From Bathynomus jamesi (lineage: Eukaryota > Arthropoda > Malacostraca > Isopoda > Cirolanidae), in the NCBI GenBank assembly GCA_023014485.1, contig JAJOZX010003304.1:382501-446500 (forward strand): 64,000 nt of DNA, read 5' to 3'. The translations under genes were made by a program, and so were the position numbers. Below the pieces are notes generated by a model. The model searched no databases, was not told the origin of the DNA, and saw only the letters and a program-made list of their open reading frames with translations. This document shows positions 1-9,889 of this stretch, piece by piece (within the stretch, counting starts at the first letter, position 1; the number at the start of each line of letters is the position of its first letter).

Positions 1-149
1 TAACCTATATATAGGCTGTAACCTTTTTATGTACTTCAGTGTTCCTGAGGATGTCATTAGACGAAAGCGCTTGAGCACCATTTTGTGTTTCCTTTCCTTC
101 GTGGTTTTATTCATCATAAATATTTTTCACGTGTTACTTTCGTGAAATA
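1..149 (+). mobile_element. Penelope-like element 3' end, 5'-truncated
   Basis: Nearly the same sequence occurs at about 48477-48627, at the 3' end of the Penelope-like element there, and inverted at 47435-47560. Shared landmarks are CCTGAGGATGTC, GACGAAAGCGCTT and CACGTGTTACTTTCGTGAAA, followed directly by a (TA)n tract. The CTGAGGA...GACGAAA arrangement resembles a hammerhead ribozyme core (CUGANGA...GAAA), which is known in the terminal repeats of Penelope-like elements. The copy is cut by the window edge, so more of it may lie upstream. The family call is inferred from its match to the coding copy at 47.9-48.6 kb. Confidence 0.6.
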
Positions 150-151
150 AT

Positions 152-195
<44 letters not shown>

Positions 196-373
196 ATAGA
201 CCGTAACATGTCTCACACGGCTTGCGTCCTCCAAACGATGGAGCAAAGGCTCGACTTTACCAGTTTGAAACAAAATAGCCTAATCCGTGCAGACCTCGTA
301 TAAGCTTCCCATCAGAAACCTGCTTCCTTTTTTAAATTTAATATTTATGCTCAGGAATTTATAAGTCTTATAT

Positions 374-398
<25 letters not shown>
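150..398. repeat. Two (TA)n tracts with short unassigned spacer
   Basis: (TA)n runs lie at about 155-198 and 371-398. The first directly follows the Penelope-like 3' end and the second directly precedes the foldback element. Nothing recognisable lies between them. Confidence 0.8.
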
Positions 399-404
<6 letters not shown>

Positions 405-410
405 TACGCG

Positions 411-943
411 TGATCGGTGAAATTGTGCATTTCATGAAAAACGCAATATTTTGCGTTTTTCATGAAGTGTGCAGGGCGTTTGCCAATTTCATGAAATCAG
501 CAAAAGTAATGCATTTTTCATGAAATACGCAATTTTGGTGCGCGTTTTCCATGAAATCGACAAAGGATGAGCTAATATGCATTTTTACAGCAAACCAGAA
601 CAAAGTTTATTTTATACGCCCTGCACATTTCATGAAAAACGCCCTAACCAATCAAGGGCGTACAATTAACCTAACCGGGCATTCAGGTGTTCCTTCCTAA
701 AAGCTGGAAACTTATGTAACAGTTCATGCCACCCTCGTCATAATTGTAAAAATGTATCAGATTAGCTTAAGAAGAACACGCTTGTTTTTGTATGAAATAA
801 ACTTTGTTCTGTTATTTTATTCTTTGCCGATTTCATGAAAAATGTGTTACTTTTGCTTATTTCATGAAATTGGCAAACGCCCTGCGCATTTCATGAAAAA
901 CACAATATTGCTTTTTCCACGAAATGCGCAATTTCACCGATCA
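411..943. mobile_element. Foldback element rich in TTTCATGAAA palindromes
   Basis: The left end TGATCGGTGAAATTG is the reverse complement of the right end CAATTTCACCGATCA. The arms are over 100 bp and are built from repeated TTTCATGAAA-type palindromes, often with GCGTTTTTCATG context; about ten copies are visible. The centre carries AACCAATCAAGGGCGTAC and ACCTAACCGGGCATTCA, a module also found in the Merlin element at 3 kb and the MITEs at 32.8 and 62.2 kb. No coding capacity is visible. Superfamily unknown; a non-autonomous foldback DNA element is the best description. Confidence 0.6.
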
Positions 944-2978
944 AGCCTAACATATATACATATATTAGCGAATGCCAGCAAAAACGCCCCTCCCAGAGAG
1001 CAAGAGGAAAGCCAAAATCACATAGGCCTAACTCATATTTCCTTAATCTTTCAATAAGCCTATCAAAATTAGGGCCTATTCAAAGAATATATTCCTTAAA
1101 TACAACTTGTTTATCAATACCGTGGTTAATAGTCTCCTAAAACTTTATGATATACTTAAACCAAGCACTTACCTCAACCTTCTACTTAACATTAAACTAG
1201 AGCACGCACAAGCATTTTCAGTTTTTTAGCAACTCGGTTAAAACTCGTCCACTCTTACTGAACTTCTAATCTACTGTATACTAATGGTGTAAACTGGTTA
1301 CTCTAACGCAAGGTTTTCAAAGTTAAAATAAAAAGTTACAAATACTGGTTTATTTAAAATAGGTAAATTTGCTGTAATGACGCACTTTTAACTTATTTCT
1401 TAAACCACTTGAATTCCTTAAAAACAACAACAACAACAAAAAAAACCCAGAGTGAATCCAAGTTTCAACTGTATAGAAATATTTGGGCTGCAGTCATTAC
1501 TAGGGCATCGGTAGCCTATGGTATCTTCCTACCAAACATTTTCAACTTCCGTGTAGGCGCGGAACAAACACTCATGGCATATATATATATATATATATAG
1601 GCCCATATATAAACGTAGTCAGATAAAAATGTGTAGATAGGCTCAACGGGTGATTGAGACGGGGAACGAGCTGGCAAGTGGCCAAAATAGGGAAAGTTGG
1701 ACGACATCACCTAACGGGAGACATCAAGTTCAAGGGCATCGACACGTATGATGGGAACATTTAACAGCAGCCGCCTTCAGCAGGCAAACTTCGCTAGTTG
1801 CGAGTCAGCCAACCACCACCACCACCACCACCACCTCGTCCTCCTGCTTCTCCCGCACACCAGGAGTTGAATCATGCAATGTCGATACAAAATAGAGACT
1901 ATTTCTGTTCAGCGTAGCGTAATTCTACAGTAACAGTATCTTCAATCATCAAAATCGCTTCAGAAAAATTCTAACATTTTCATGAATTACGGACAGAAGC
2001 TAATTTGTGTTTAGCCAAGTAGGCCTAAAAACATGCTTCAACTCCCATAAGGAACACTAGTTTAAGAAGCTTAAAGCCTTCGTGGAAACAGAGTCTGCTG
2101 GCCTATTACAGGCTGGTATCCTACTCACAGAGATAAAAAATTAAATCCACGCCTGTCTCAAGCTATGAATATCCCTAATTGAAAAATTATAGTAGTCAAT
2201 TTTACTAAGAAAAACAGAGGAGAGGAAATGCCTTCTCAAGAGTAATGTTAAAATGGGTAAAGAAAGACCATTTAAAACGAGTCTTATGACTGCTTGAAAT
2301 AACGCTTTCATTATGCATTATCAAGATAAGACTCCTTATCGAGTTTATACTTCGTAAACTATGCAGGAAGGAAAGCGGGGAAAATGTGTGATTATGGCCT
2401 ATCTATTATACAACGGTTTTGGTATATTAAATTTGCCCCTATATCCGTTTGTATTTTTAGTCCAAACGTTTACAGGCCCGCGAAACTTCTTCCCGAAGTT
2501 CGATACAATATAATAACGACTCCAGTTATAAACCCAATTTACTTCCAGATGTCATTAAAATACATAAAGGTAAAATAAAAACTAAACTAACGGTGTTGCA
2601 AACTTCTTCCTCTTCTAAATTTGAACAACATACTGAAAGTTTTCGTTATGCAACAACAACAAAAAGTGACCAACAAATCTTACAAAATCATGACGTAAAA
2701 GCGTAGCTTAAATCTGTTGAACAAAAAAAATTTTTTTTTATAATTTCATGTACGTTTACTCTCAATTTTTTTTTTTCCGCAATTTTAGCCTAGGTTACAT
2801 ACACGTAATTCAGGATTTTTACATACTGTACATAATTATACGGTTTGTGGTTTTCATATATAATCTATTATTTAGAAAAACATTTACCGTATTCAGTTTC
2901 AAAATTTACTTTCTATTTGTTGAAGGAACGACGAAGTAAATGCATTTCGGAAAGAAAGTTACATCATATTAAAAAAAT
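944..2978. other. No gene recognised; AT-rich DNA
   Basis: The only structured pieces are a (TA)n tract at about 1579-1600 and a short (CCA)n tract near 1811-1835, in slightly CpG-richer sequence (about 1735-1860). The open frames here are short and partly made of microsatellite-encoded Tyr-Ile repeats. I see no family motif. Confidence 0.6.
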
Positions 2979-3148
2979 GGTACTTTCCTGTTAACGGGAA
3001 TACCCTAAAAAACGTTTTTAGGTATTTTTGCTCTCGTCATTTTCGTTTAAACTAACGAAAATATCACAACTTAACCTAACCAATCATCAAGGGCGTACAG
3101 TTGACCTAACCGGGCATTGAATTAACCTAACAGGTTAATATAACGGAA

Positions 3149-3232
3149 AATGCCCGGTTAGGTCAACCGAATGCCGTGTTAGGTTAATTGAATGCCCGAT
3201 TAGGTTAATTGAATGCCCGATTAGGTCAACTG
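3149..3232. repeat. Four 21-bp tandem units with TTAGG core
   Basis: Four consecutive 21-bp units start at 3149, 3170, 3191 and 3212, each of the form AATGCC(C)G-N-TTAGGT-N-AA-N-TG. The TTAGGT core resembles the arthropod telomere unit TTAGG, but the array belongs to the Merlin element's inner arm. Related single units occur at about 3645-3670, 12438-12455, 32819-32840 and near 62220-62260. Confidence 0.75.
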
Positions 3233-3351
3233 TACGCCTTTGCTAATTGGTTAGGTTAAGTTGTGATATTTTCGTTAGTTTAAACGAAAATGACGAGAGC
3301 AAAAATACAAACAGTTTAGTAGTCCCGATAATTACGTAAGTACCGAATTTA

Positions 3352-3645
3352 TTAATCATTTAAATGAAAATAGTTAATATGTAAGCGATAATCAGTTAGT
3401 AGGGGGCTAAAATGTCTGTCATCTAAAATCGCAGAAAAAACGTCGCTGCTTTCGGTACGTTGTCGCCATATGAATTCCGCAAGATACGAGTCCAGATGAT
3501 GGCGGGCGGTTCCATTGTGTTTCTTGTTACGCCATTTGGCGCTGCCGAACATCCTTTCAATGTTTTGAGTATGGACTCCACTAGTGGGATCCACGAAGTT
3601 GAAATGATGATTAACCTTGAAGTGCTCAAAACCAGCACAGGTCAA
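3352..3645 (-). pseudogene. Merlin (ISXO2-like) transposase, C-terminal fragment
   Basis: A 97-residue open frame carries hallmarks of the IS1595/ISXO2-like DDE transposase domain used by eukaryotic Merlin elements. These are the block VNHHFNFVDPTSGVHTQNIE, whose final Glu fits the third catalytic acid, then NGTARHHLDSYLAEF and IWRQR. The N-terminal part with the first two catalytic Asp residues is absent, so the protein cannot work alone. It lies inside the inverted-repeat element at 2979-3796, which supports the family call. A related N-terminal and central portion from another copy lies at 27583-27990. The Met at the start of the frame is unlikely to be a real initiation site, because domain homology begins mid-protein. 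Confidence 0.7.
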
Positions 3646-3843
3646 CTGAATGCCCGGTTAGGTCAATTGTACGCCCTTGATTGGTTACTCAGGTTAGGTT
3701 GTTGTGATATTTTCGTTAGTTTAAACGAAAATGACGAGAGCAAAAATACAGACAGTAAAACTTTTTTTAGGGTATTCCCGTTAACAGGAAAGTACCAAAA
3801 AATAAAAAAATAAAAATAAAATATATATATATATATATATATA

Positions 3844-4415
3844 CAGGGTGTCCGAGAATTATCTGTACAATTTTGCTGTTATTTAAAAGTCAACCATGAA
3901 GTGTAGAAATTCCAGTGTTGTCCCATTTTACAGAGAATCTCATTAAGTTTTTTATGATACACGTTTTGACAAGTTTTTAAGAAATGTACGCGGGTGACAG
4001 ACATTGATGATTTAAAAGCAAGAATCACAGCTGCTATTGAGCGAATTGATGTGGATATGCTGCAGCGTACATGGCAACATTTGGAGTATCGATTGGATGT
4101 TTTGCGAATCACTAATGGTGCACATATCGAATGTTTGTAACAACGTTACTTTAATAAAAGAAACTTTTGAAAATACAGATTCTAAATAATCTTGTTTAAG
4201 AATTTTACGTGTGTTATCAAGAATTTTATTAAAAGATGAAATTGTACAGATAATGTTCGGACACACTGGAATTTCTAAAAAACTTGTCAAAATTTGGTAA
4301 TCAGAAAAAACTTAATGAGATTCTCTGTAAAATGGGACAACACTGGAATTTCTACACTTCATGGTTGACTTTTAATAACAGCCAAAAATTGTGCAGATAA
4401 TTCTCGGACACCCTG
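3844..4415 (+). mobile_element. Tc1/mariner deletion derivative, copy 1
   Basis: The inverted ends CAGGGTGTCCGAGAATTATC (left) and GATAATTCTCGGACACCCTG (right) are flanked by TA, the standard mariner target. Longer arms hold a second inverted block containing TTCCAGTGTTGTCCCATTTT. The interior keeps the last 48 codons of a transposase at 3994-4140. Copy 2, at 20982-21550, is almost the same length and sequence. The element sits inside a (TA)n tract. It lacks the DDE catalytic core, so it is non-autonomous. Confidence 0.85.
3994..4140 (+). pseudogene. Mariner transposase C-terminal remnant (copy 1)
   Basis: The frame reads V-T-D-I-D-D-L-K-A-R-I-T-A-A-I-E-R and ends in ...RLDVLRITNGAHIECL before TAA. 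This DLKxRI...AxI / NGxHIE pattern is typical of the extreme C-terminus of DD34D-type mariner transposases. Catalytic and DNA-binding domains have been deleted. The same remnant is at 21130-21276. Confidence 0.75.
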
Positions 4416-4429
4416 TATATATATATATT

Positions 4430-4962
4430 TAGTGATGGGACGATTAATCGGAATCGGAATCGAGAATCGGAAGAATCGAGCTTTTCAGGAATCGGAATTG
4501 AGAATTGTACCATGATTTCCGATTCTTAAAACGATTCTTTAACTTGCTTTTGATTGCTTTTTGAGTAAAAGGATTTTTTTAAACTTTTAATTGAACCAGT
4601 TTTGCAATGTAAACTTTAAAATTTAAATGAAAGAAGATAACAAATTTTATTTTTATTGTATTGTAGCTATACATTAAAACATGTATATCCATGATGTGTA
4701 ATCAAGAAGATTAAAATGAATTGTTACAAACTTACAGTTGATTTTTATTTTTAAACCAATCTATTATAATTTATAATTTATATTACCATACTCATAATGT
4801 AAATAGTTAATCTTACCAGAGTAAAATATGACAATTTCCAGAAAAACAAGTATAGAATTATATTTAAAAATATTGAGAATCGAGAATCGAGAATCGTATC
4901 GGAATCGAGACTTTTTAGTGGTATCGGAATCGGATCGTTAAAAATTTTGGTATCGTCCATCA

Positions 4963-4965
<3 letters not shown>
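4430..4965. mobile_element. hAT-like MITE, family TAGTGATGG, copy A
   Basis: The ends are TAGTGATGGGACGATTAATC and its imperfect inverse ...GGTATCGTCCATCACTA. Repeated GAATCGGAATCGAGAATCGG motifs fill both subterminal regions and the middle is AT-rich and non-coding. Copy B (40447-40927) has the same sequence in the opposite orientation. TAGTG-type ends with subterminal repeats fit hAT elements. The 8-bp TSD cannot be read because both flanks are (TA)n. Confidence 0.7.
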
Positions 4966-5013
<48 letters not shown>

Positions 5014-5276
5014 CTAATAATAATTTCCATTTTGCAAAGCGATGTCCCTCGGTAACGCATTTAGGAGGGAAAGGTTTACTGAAACGTGACTGGCCAAATT
5101 GCCATTTCCACCTTCTATTAAAATATCCATGGTCGCTTTCTGGTGGTGTCCATTTTGCTGAATGACGCGTCTTGTTCAGATTTTAATCCCATCACCAACT
5201 CGTGCCAAAATCCTTTCCGTTTTAACCGAAACTAGACCATGAACATTTGGTTTTATTAGCCCTCCAATTATTCAGT
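4966..5276. other. (TA)n plus T-run, then unassigned DNA
   Basis: A (TA)n tract (about 4966-4998) runs into a T homopolymer to about 5013. The following 260 bp show no recognisable feature. Confidence 0.6.
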
Positions 5277-5735
5277 TTGGATCAATCCAGAATAGGCACC
5301 TTAAATCATTTTTAGGTGCTTAATCTGGCTGGATTGAGGAAAACACAGGTGCTTAATCTGGGATTGAGGAGAAAAAAATATAAACAGTTTTTAGAGAGAT
5401 AATTTCATTGTTTTTATCAATATTTGAAAAAATCAACTCTAACCTAACCTATATCTATACCAATTTATGTGGCAAGATAGATTTGCTTCAGATGGATTCA
5501 GAAACATTCGGACTCATATTGCAGGAATTTATAATACTGTATCTAAAATTTTTCTTTATTCATTAAACCACTTTAAACCTTTTATAACTTTGCCTTTATT
5601 ACATTTGTAATAAACTTTGTATAAACAATAAATTTTGTAATCATCAGGGGGTTTTTTATTTAATTCCTTGCAAGGTGCCTATTCTGGGATTGAGGTTGAA
5701 CGCAGGTGCTTCATCTGGGATTGACCCTTCAGGGA
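5277..5735. repeat. Inverted and direct GGTGCNTNATCTGGGATTGA repeats
   Basis: The left segment carries GGATCAATCCAGAATAGGCA and the right segment carries TGCCTATTCTGGGATTGAGG in inverted orientation. Direct copies of AGGTGCTTAATCTGG occur at about 5318, 5350 and (as GGTGCTTCATCTGGG) 5704. This looks like a degraded inverted-repeat element of unknown family. Confidence 0.45.
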
Positions 5736-5837
5736 TAATATTCCGAAAATGATAGGCCTATTTGGTTAAATGTGAAAAACGTCAGCTAGGTAATTACAAA
5801 TTAACTATGGGCAAAAAAGATAGTTAGATATCTACAC

Positions 5838-6050
5838 TAGGGTGACCATTATGCAAACATTGAAAAGAGGAGGCATTTATGAACTTTTAATTCGGCGTAA
5901 ATGCCGTTTTTAAAACGAATTTACTGCAGTACCGTACCTTCGTAAACAATTTTATAACGAAATGATAAACTATTTTAATTTATTTGACCAAATCTAATTT
6001 TTTCTAAAAAATTGACTGTCCGGCTTAATACCGGACGTCTGGCTACCCTA
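5838..6050. mobile_element. hAT-like MITE with TAGGGTGACCA ends
   Basis: The left end TAGGGTGACCAT and right end GGACGTCTGGCTACCCTA form imperfect inverted ends. The right subterminal part holds a GTCCGGCTTAATACCGGAC hairpin. This TIR type is common in hAT MITEs. A clean 8-bp TSD is not seen, so the copy is probably old. Confidence 0.45.
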
Positions 6051-6597
6051 ATTACCCTAACCTACACAGTTTAAGGAGAAGCCACAAATAAAGTAGACTA
6101 CAACAACTGACCATGCAGTATACCCCTCTTATAACACACTTCATAGACAGAAATAAGACGGGTGTAAAATGAGGATATAAAATCAAGGAAAACTTTAAAA
6201 TATGGCGTGAAAGAGTGCCAATTTCATTAACGGGACAATGAGGAAAAATCTACTACAGCGAGTCAAGCGTGTTATCAGTTAATGTACATTACCCTGAGAT
6301 GTAAGTGGAAGTTCCTCATCCATAAGACCACCTCTTATACCAACCTGGAAAACAAAATATATAGTCAGTACCACACTAGGAACCTTTTTAAAAGTGACCT
6401 ATAGAACACACTTCATAAACTAAATCTCGATCGGTTAATAAAAAGATAAAATGTATGATCGTGGCACACTTTTTATATTATGATGTATGCTGAAACATGA
6501 ATATTTGTTATTATATGATACACACCTTCGTACTGAGTAGACAACATTCTAAACCTAAATCTTAAATGAATTTTAAACTTTAAATCACACACTACGA

Positions 6598-6682
<85 letters not shown>

Positions 6683-6945
6683 AACTTAAAAACACGCTTC
6701 AATTTTTGGAACAAGTGGAAAATAACATTAAAACAATGCGATGGAATTTATTACTTCGTAATTTAATAACTAAGACCTAATTATTATCTGAAACCGTAAA
6801 TTGGACCATACACGGAGGTTATTTTAGAGCTAGTACGTTTCCATTTTTGCAGCCCAATGCAGCAGCCACTCCTCGTAGCTGTGATTCAATCAATTTATTG
6901 ATGGAATCTCTATGTTGTCATTATTGTTGTCCCACATTCGTTGTA
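6051..6945. other. Unassigned AT-rich DNA with (TA)39 tract
   Basis: An uninterrupted (AT)n run at 6603-6680, about 39 units, dominates. No gene or element motif was seen in the rest. Confidence 0.6.
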
Positions 6946-7410
6946 ATGTATATGGTTGTAAATTTGACTTGGTCCGCAATCGATATGAACCGTGACTTAA
7001 TGGATACCATAATGAAATTGACTGGATTCTTTGGATCTGATATATTTGCATGTCCGTTATATAATAGATATAGAGTGTAACATATTTGTAGATAGTAGTC
7101 TATTATGACTTGATCCTCTGGATCGAGAGATTCTATCTTTAGTTTTAAATCGATAATTAATTATTTTTAAATTGATAATGTATATGGTTGTAAATTTTGA
7201 CTTGGTCCGCAATCGATATGGACCGTGAATTGATGGATACCGTAAAGAAATTGACCGGATTCTTTGGATCTGATATATTTGCATGTCCGTTATAAATAGA
7301 TATAGAATGTAACATATTTGTGGATAGTAGTCTATTATGACTTGCTCCTCTGGACCGAGAGATTCTATCTTTAGTTTTAAACCGATAATTAATTATTTTT
7401 AAATTGATAA
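6946..7410. repeat. 232-bp tandem duplication, two units
   Basis: Unit 1 (6946-7177) and unit 2 (7178-7410) both begin ATGTATATGGTTGTAAATTT. Both contain TTGGTCCGCAATCGATATG, GGATTCTTTGGATCTGATAT and GAGAGATTCTATCTTTAGTT. Part of the unit, and the following 140 bp to about 7590, recur at 17895-18247, so this belongs to an interspersed repeat family. I do not recognise the family and see no coding potential. Confidence 0.7.
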
Positions 7411-8101
7411 TTATTTAGTTTCGTAAAAATTGGTCGTTGCCAATTTACCCGCAGTTTTTAAATAAGTTTCTTATGTTCTTGTGGTTCGGAACCCACGTAA
7501 AATTGTAGGTCCCCTCCACCACCACGGAGGACATACAGTTAGGTAGACCAGCCATGAGTGGATCCTAGGGTCTTTGTTGGTCTGAAACATTATAACATTA
7601 TAACATTATAACTTCCCAAAGATCAATAAAAGATCTTTAGGATTGTTTTTTTTTCCTTTTCAGATGTTAAAAATGACCAAAAACGTTTCTCCCTTCGACT
7701 TAGATCAAGTAACAGTGGTCTTATTTACACTTCGGATAAGTCATGCACAAGTTGACCTTATTCTAGGCCATTATCTCGTTGGAAAAGCCTCGCTAATTAG
7801 CAATGAGTGGAATTCTTTTTTCCCGGTATACCACCGATTTTTAAGATTCATAAAAGTACCATAGTACCCGAAACAACCACATACAACGACGTCTTCAGCG
7901 GTAAAATCCTTATACTTTTTGACCCATTACAAAGAAAATATTCCAAGAGAAAAAAATCAAAACAGAGGTGCCGGTACCAATTATATTGCAAATTTAGGTC
8001 AGGTTAAGTAAAAATTCCTTAATGAGTGAAACTTTAAAAACTTTCAATAAGAATTTTTGCTGCATTTTTAGTAAATAAATATGTTACAAGGATAAATCTA
8101 T

Positions 8102-8102
<1 letters not shown>
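7411..8102. other. Repeat tail, then unassigned DNA
   Basis: To about 7590 the sequence matches the 17.9-18.25 kb repeat (TTCTTATGTTCTTGTGGTTC, CACCACGGAGGACATACA, GGTAGACCAGCCATGAGTGG). An ATAACATT triplet run follows near 7590-7612. Nothing recognised in 7620-8100. Confidence 0.5.
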
Positions 8103-8103
<1 letters not shown>

Positions 8104-8161
<58 letters not shown>

Positions 8162-8190
8162 TACTTATATATATACACACACACACACAC
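8104..8190. repeat. (GT)n and (AC)n tracts at a mariner end
   Basis: (GT)28 at 8104-8159 is followed by a short (TA)n and by (AC)n that touches the left terminal repeat of the mariner at 8191. Another (GT)n touches the opposite end at 9788-9820. Confidence 0.85.
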
Positions 8191-8241
8191 GAGGTTTCTT
8201 CAAATAGTATCCGGACTGATGCGATTATTGACAGAATATGG

Positions 8242-8492
8242 TTACTCACAGGGTTTTCGAGCTTGATCTCCCTCAAAGTACGCTCCTTCTGAAGCTACAC
8301 ACTTTGCCCAACAATCCTGCCACTGTTGAAAACATTTTTCAAAAGCACTTTTCGGAATGGCCAAAAGCTGCTCCGTCGAATTTCTTTTAATGGATTCATC
8401 ATCATCGACTCTGTGTCCTTTCAGGGTCTGTTTGAGCTTCGGAAACAAAAAAAAAATGTCGCACGGAGCCAAATCCGGCGAATATGGAGGCT
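8242..8492 (-). pseudogene. Mariner transposase, C-terminal block
   Basis: The minus strand encodes PPYSPDLAPCDIFFLFPKLK, in which the SPD Asp fits the third catalytic residue of a mariner DD34D triad. This is followed by about 55 residues including STEQLLAIPKSAFEKCFQQW and CVASEGAYFEGD. That is the classic end of a mariner transposase. The block ends abruptly at the LINE insertion; the central catalytic block continues at 9364-9700. Confidence 0.85.
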
Positions 8493-9354
8493 TCTTTGAG
8501 CGCGTACCTTTTTGTTTTGATTATGGATGTGTTGGCCCAGGGGATAAAAGATCAATCCCCTTGGTGTATGCTCTTTGCAGACGATATTGTTCTGTGCAGC
8601 AACAGGAGAGAAGTAGTAGAAAGAAAATTGGAGGAATGGAGGAGGGTTTTTGAAGACAGAGGGTTGAAAATCAGCAGAAAGAAACGGAGTACCTGAGGTT
8701 CTACGAAAATCAAGACTCAGAAATTAGTTTAGAGGAGCGAGGTTAGAGAGAGTAAGTAAGTTTACGTACTTGGGATCGACAGTGGCTGAGGACGGTGAGC
8801 TGGACACAGAAATAACACACAAGAGTGCAATCTGGTTGGAAAAATTGGAAGAAAGTTTCAGGGTGTTGTGTGACCAAAGAATAGGCGCAAGGGTTAAGGG
8901 AAAAGTGTATAAGACTGTGGTAAGACCGGCTATGATGTATGGGGCTGAGTCTTGGGCTATAAAGAAAGATCATGAGAAAGACTAGATGTAACGGAGATGA
9001 GAATGCTGAGATGGATGTGCGGAGTGACAAGGTTGGATAGAGTAAGGAATGAAAGGATAAGGGGCACAACAAAGGTTGGAGAAATCTCGAGGAAGATACA
9101 AGAAAGTAGACTGAAATGGTATGGACATGTGATGAGAGGGGACGAAGATTATGTGGGTAAGAGAACGATGAATATGGAGGTGTATGGCAGGAGAAAGAGA
9201 GGCAGACCGAAGCGAAGGTGGATGGAGAAGGTGAGGGGACGATTTGAGGGAGAAGGGCTTGTCGGAGGAAGAAGCATAGGACCGGGCTGTGTGGAGGAGG
9301 CTGGTCAGAAACGCCGACCCCGCATAGAGGCGGGAACGGGCGAAGAGAAAGAAG
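8493..9354 (+). mobile_element. LINE family C fragment, 5'-truncated, with TSD
   Basis: This segment encodes the C-terminal half of a non-LTR reverse transcriptase in three shifted frames. The first frame (8484-8696) has AYLFVLIMDVL, then LFADDIVLC with the catalytic Asp pair at 8580-8585, then VERKLEEWRRVFEDRGLKIS. The second (about 8763-8984) has YLGSTVAEDGELDTEITH and KTVVRPAMMYGAESWAIK. The third (8997-9350) has MRMLRWMCGVTRLDRVRNER, ESRLKWYGHVMR and RRKRGRPKRRW. This order matches the distal RT and C-terminal region of RTE/jockey-like LINEs. ATGGAGGCT at 8484-8492 and 9355-9363 is a target-site duplication. It is frameshifted and truncated, so dead. Confidence 0.85.
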
Positions 9355-9363
9355 ATGGAGGCT

Positions 9364-9700
9364 GCTGTACTTAAGGGGTAGCGTTTTCGGCCGAAAATTG
9401 CTATGCAAGTTGCGACGAGCGAGATGGCGCGTTATCGTGATGAAGCATCCAGTCTCCGGACTCCTACTTCTGCGGCCGTTTCCTCCGAAATGCTTCACGT
9501 TGACATCTCAAAACTTTAATGTAAAATTCCTTGTTGATTGCTTGTCCGTATAGAGCATATTCATGGTGCACAACACCTTCACAGTAAAAAAAAAAGTAGA
9601 AGAAATCGCAGCGAAACAAGACATTTAACTTTATCGGCTCACCACAGTGGACTGACGCTACACAATGAAGTGCAACCCTATCAGTCAACTTGTCTCAACA
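9364..9700 (-). pseudogene. Mariner transposase, central block
   Basis: Minus-strand reading gives HHEYALYGQAINKEFYIKVL, a variant of the HHE(F/Y)xPxGQTVNKEFYL block of mariner transposases. RRKRPQ and a degraded LDAS...APSRSSQLA...ENA stretch follow. That stretch corresponds to the second catalytic region (HHDNAP). The pieces sit in different frames, so indels are present. The chain continues in 8242-8492 across the LINE insertion. Confidence 0.7.
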
Positions 9701-9783
9701 TGCAGAGACAATGTTTAGCAGTCAACTCCAAGCGTGACCTTGTTCTAAACACAAACACCCTATCCGGATACTTTTTTAACAGA

Positions 9784-9787
<4 letters not shown>

Positions 9788-9826
<39 letters not shown>

Positions 9827-9828
9827 CA
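9788..9828. repeat. (GT)n with (CG)n tail at mariner end
   Basis: An uninterrupted (GT)n from 9788 to 9820 is followed by CGCGCGCATA. It abuts the right terminal repeat of the mariner element. Confidence 0.85.
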
Positions 9829-9889
9829 TATAAGCAAGAAACTACCTGAACAGTTAACAAGAAACGGACTTTCTTGGAAGATTATGGAA

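Larger units (their letters stand above)
2979..3796. mobile_element. Merlin-type DNA element with inverted ends
   Basis: The left end GGTACTTTCCTGTTAACGGG is matched by the inverted right end, which closes with TTAACAGGAAAGTACC at 3781-3796. The homology continues inward through TTCGTTAGTTTAAACGAAAA and the TTAGGT-containing module. A second inverted copy of the inner arm (about 3150-3312) gives a three-arm structure. Inside lies the C-terminal part of an IS1595/ISXO2-like (Merlin) transposase on the minus strand. Flanks are A-rich, so an 8-9 bp TSD cannot be resolved. The transposase is incomplete, so the copy is non-autonomous. Confidence 0.65.
8191..9787 (-). mobile_element. Mariner element interrupted by a LINE
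   Basis: The left end GAGGTTTCTTCAAATAGTAT-CCGGA and right end TATCCGGATACTTTTTTAAC-AGACCTC are imperfect inverted repeats of the CGAGGTNTGTTNAAAAAGTATCCGG type found in mariner elements. Transposase sequence reads on the minus strand in two blocks, 9787-9364 and 8492-8242, separated by a LINE at 8493-9354. Removing the LINE and one copy of the 9-bp repeat ATGGAGGCT makes the two mariner blocks continuous. An in-frame stop near the junction shows the transposase was already defective or decayed later. Confidence 0.8.

Noticed and set aside
6598..6780. Open frames encoding Tyr-Ile repeats (also 1516-1710, 11513-11836, 31412-31676, 51477-51956, 62477-62689)
   Set aside because: They are translations of (TA)n microsatellites with short random flanks, not genes.
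8034..8292. Frames rich in Cys-Val or Thr-His
   Set aside because: They come from the (GT)n/(AC)n tract at 8104-8190.
8743..9498. 251-codon open frame on the minus strand
   Set aside because: It is antisense to the LINE reverse-transcriptase frames on the plus strand; its Ser/Pro/Leu-rich content is a composition shadow and it matches no family.
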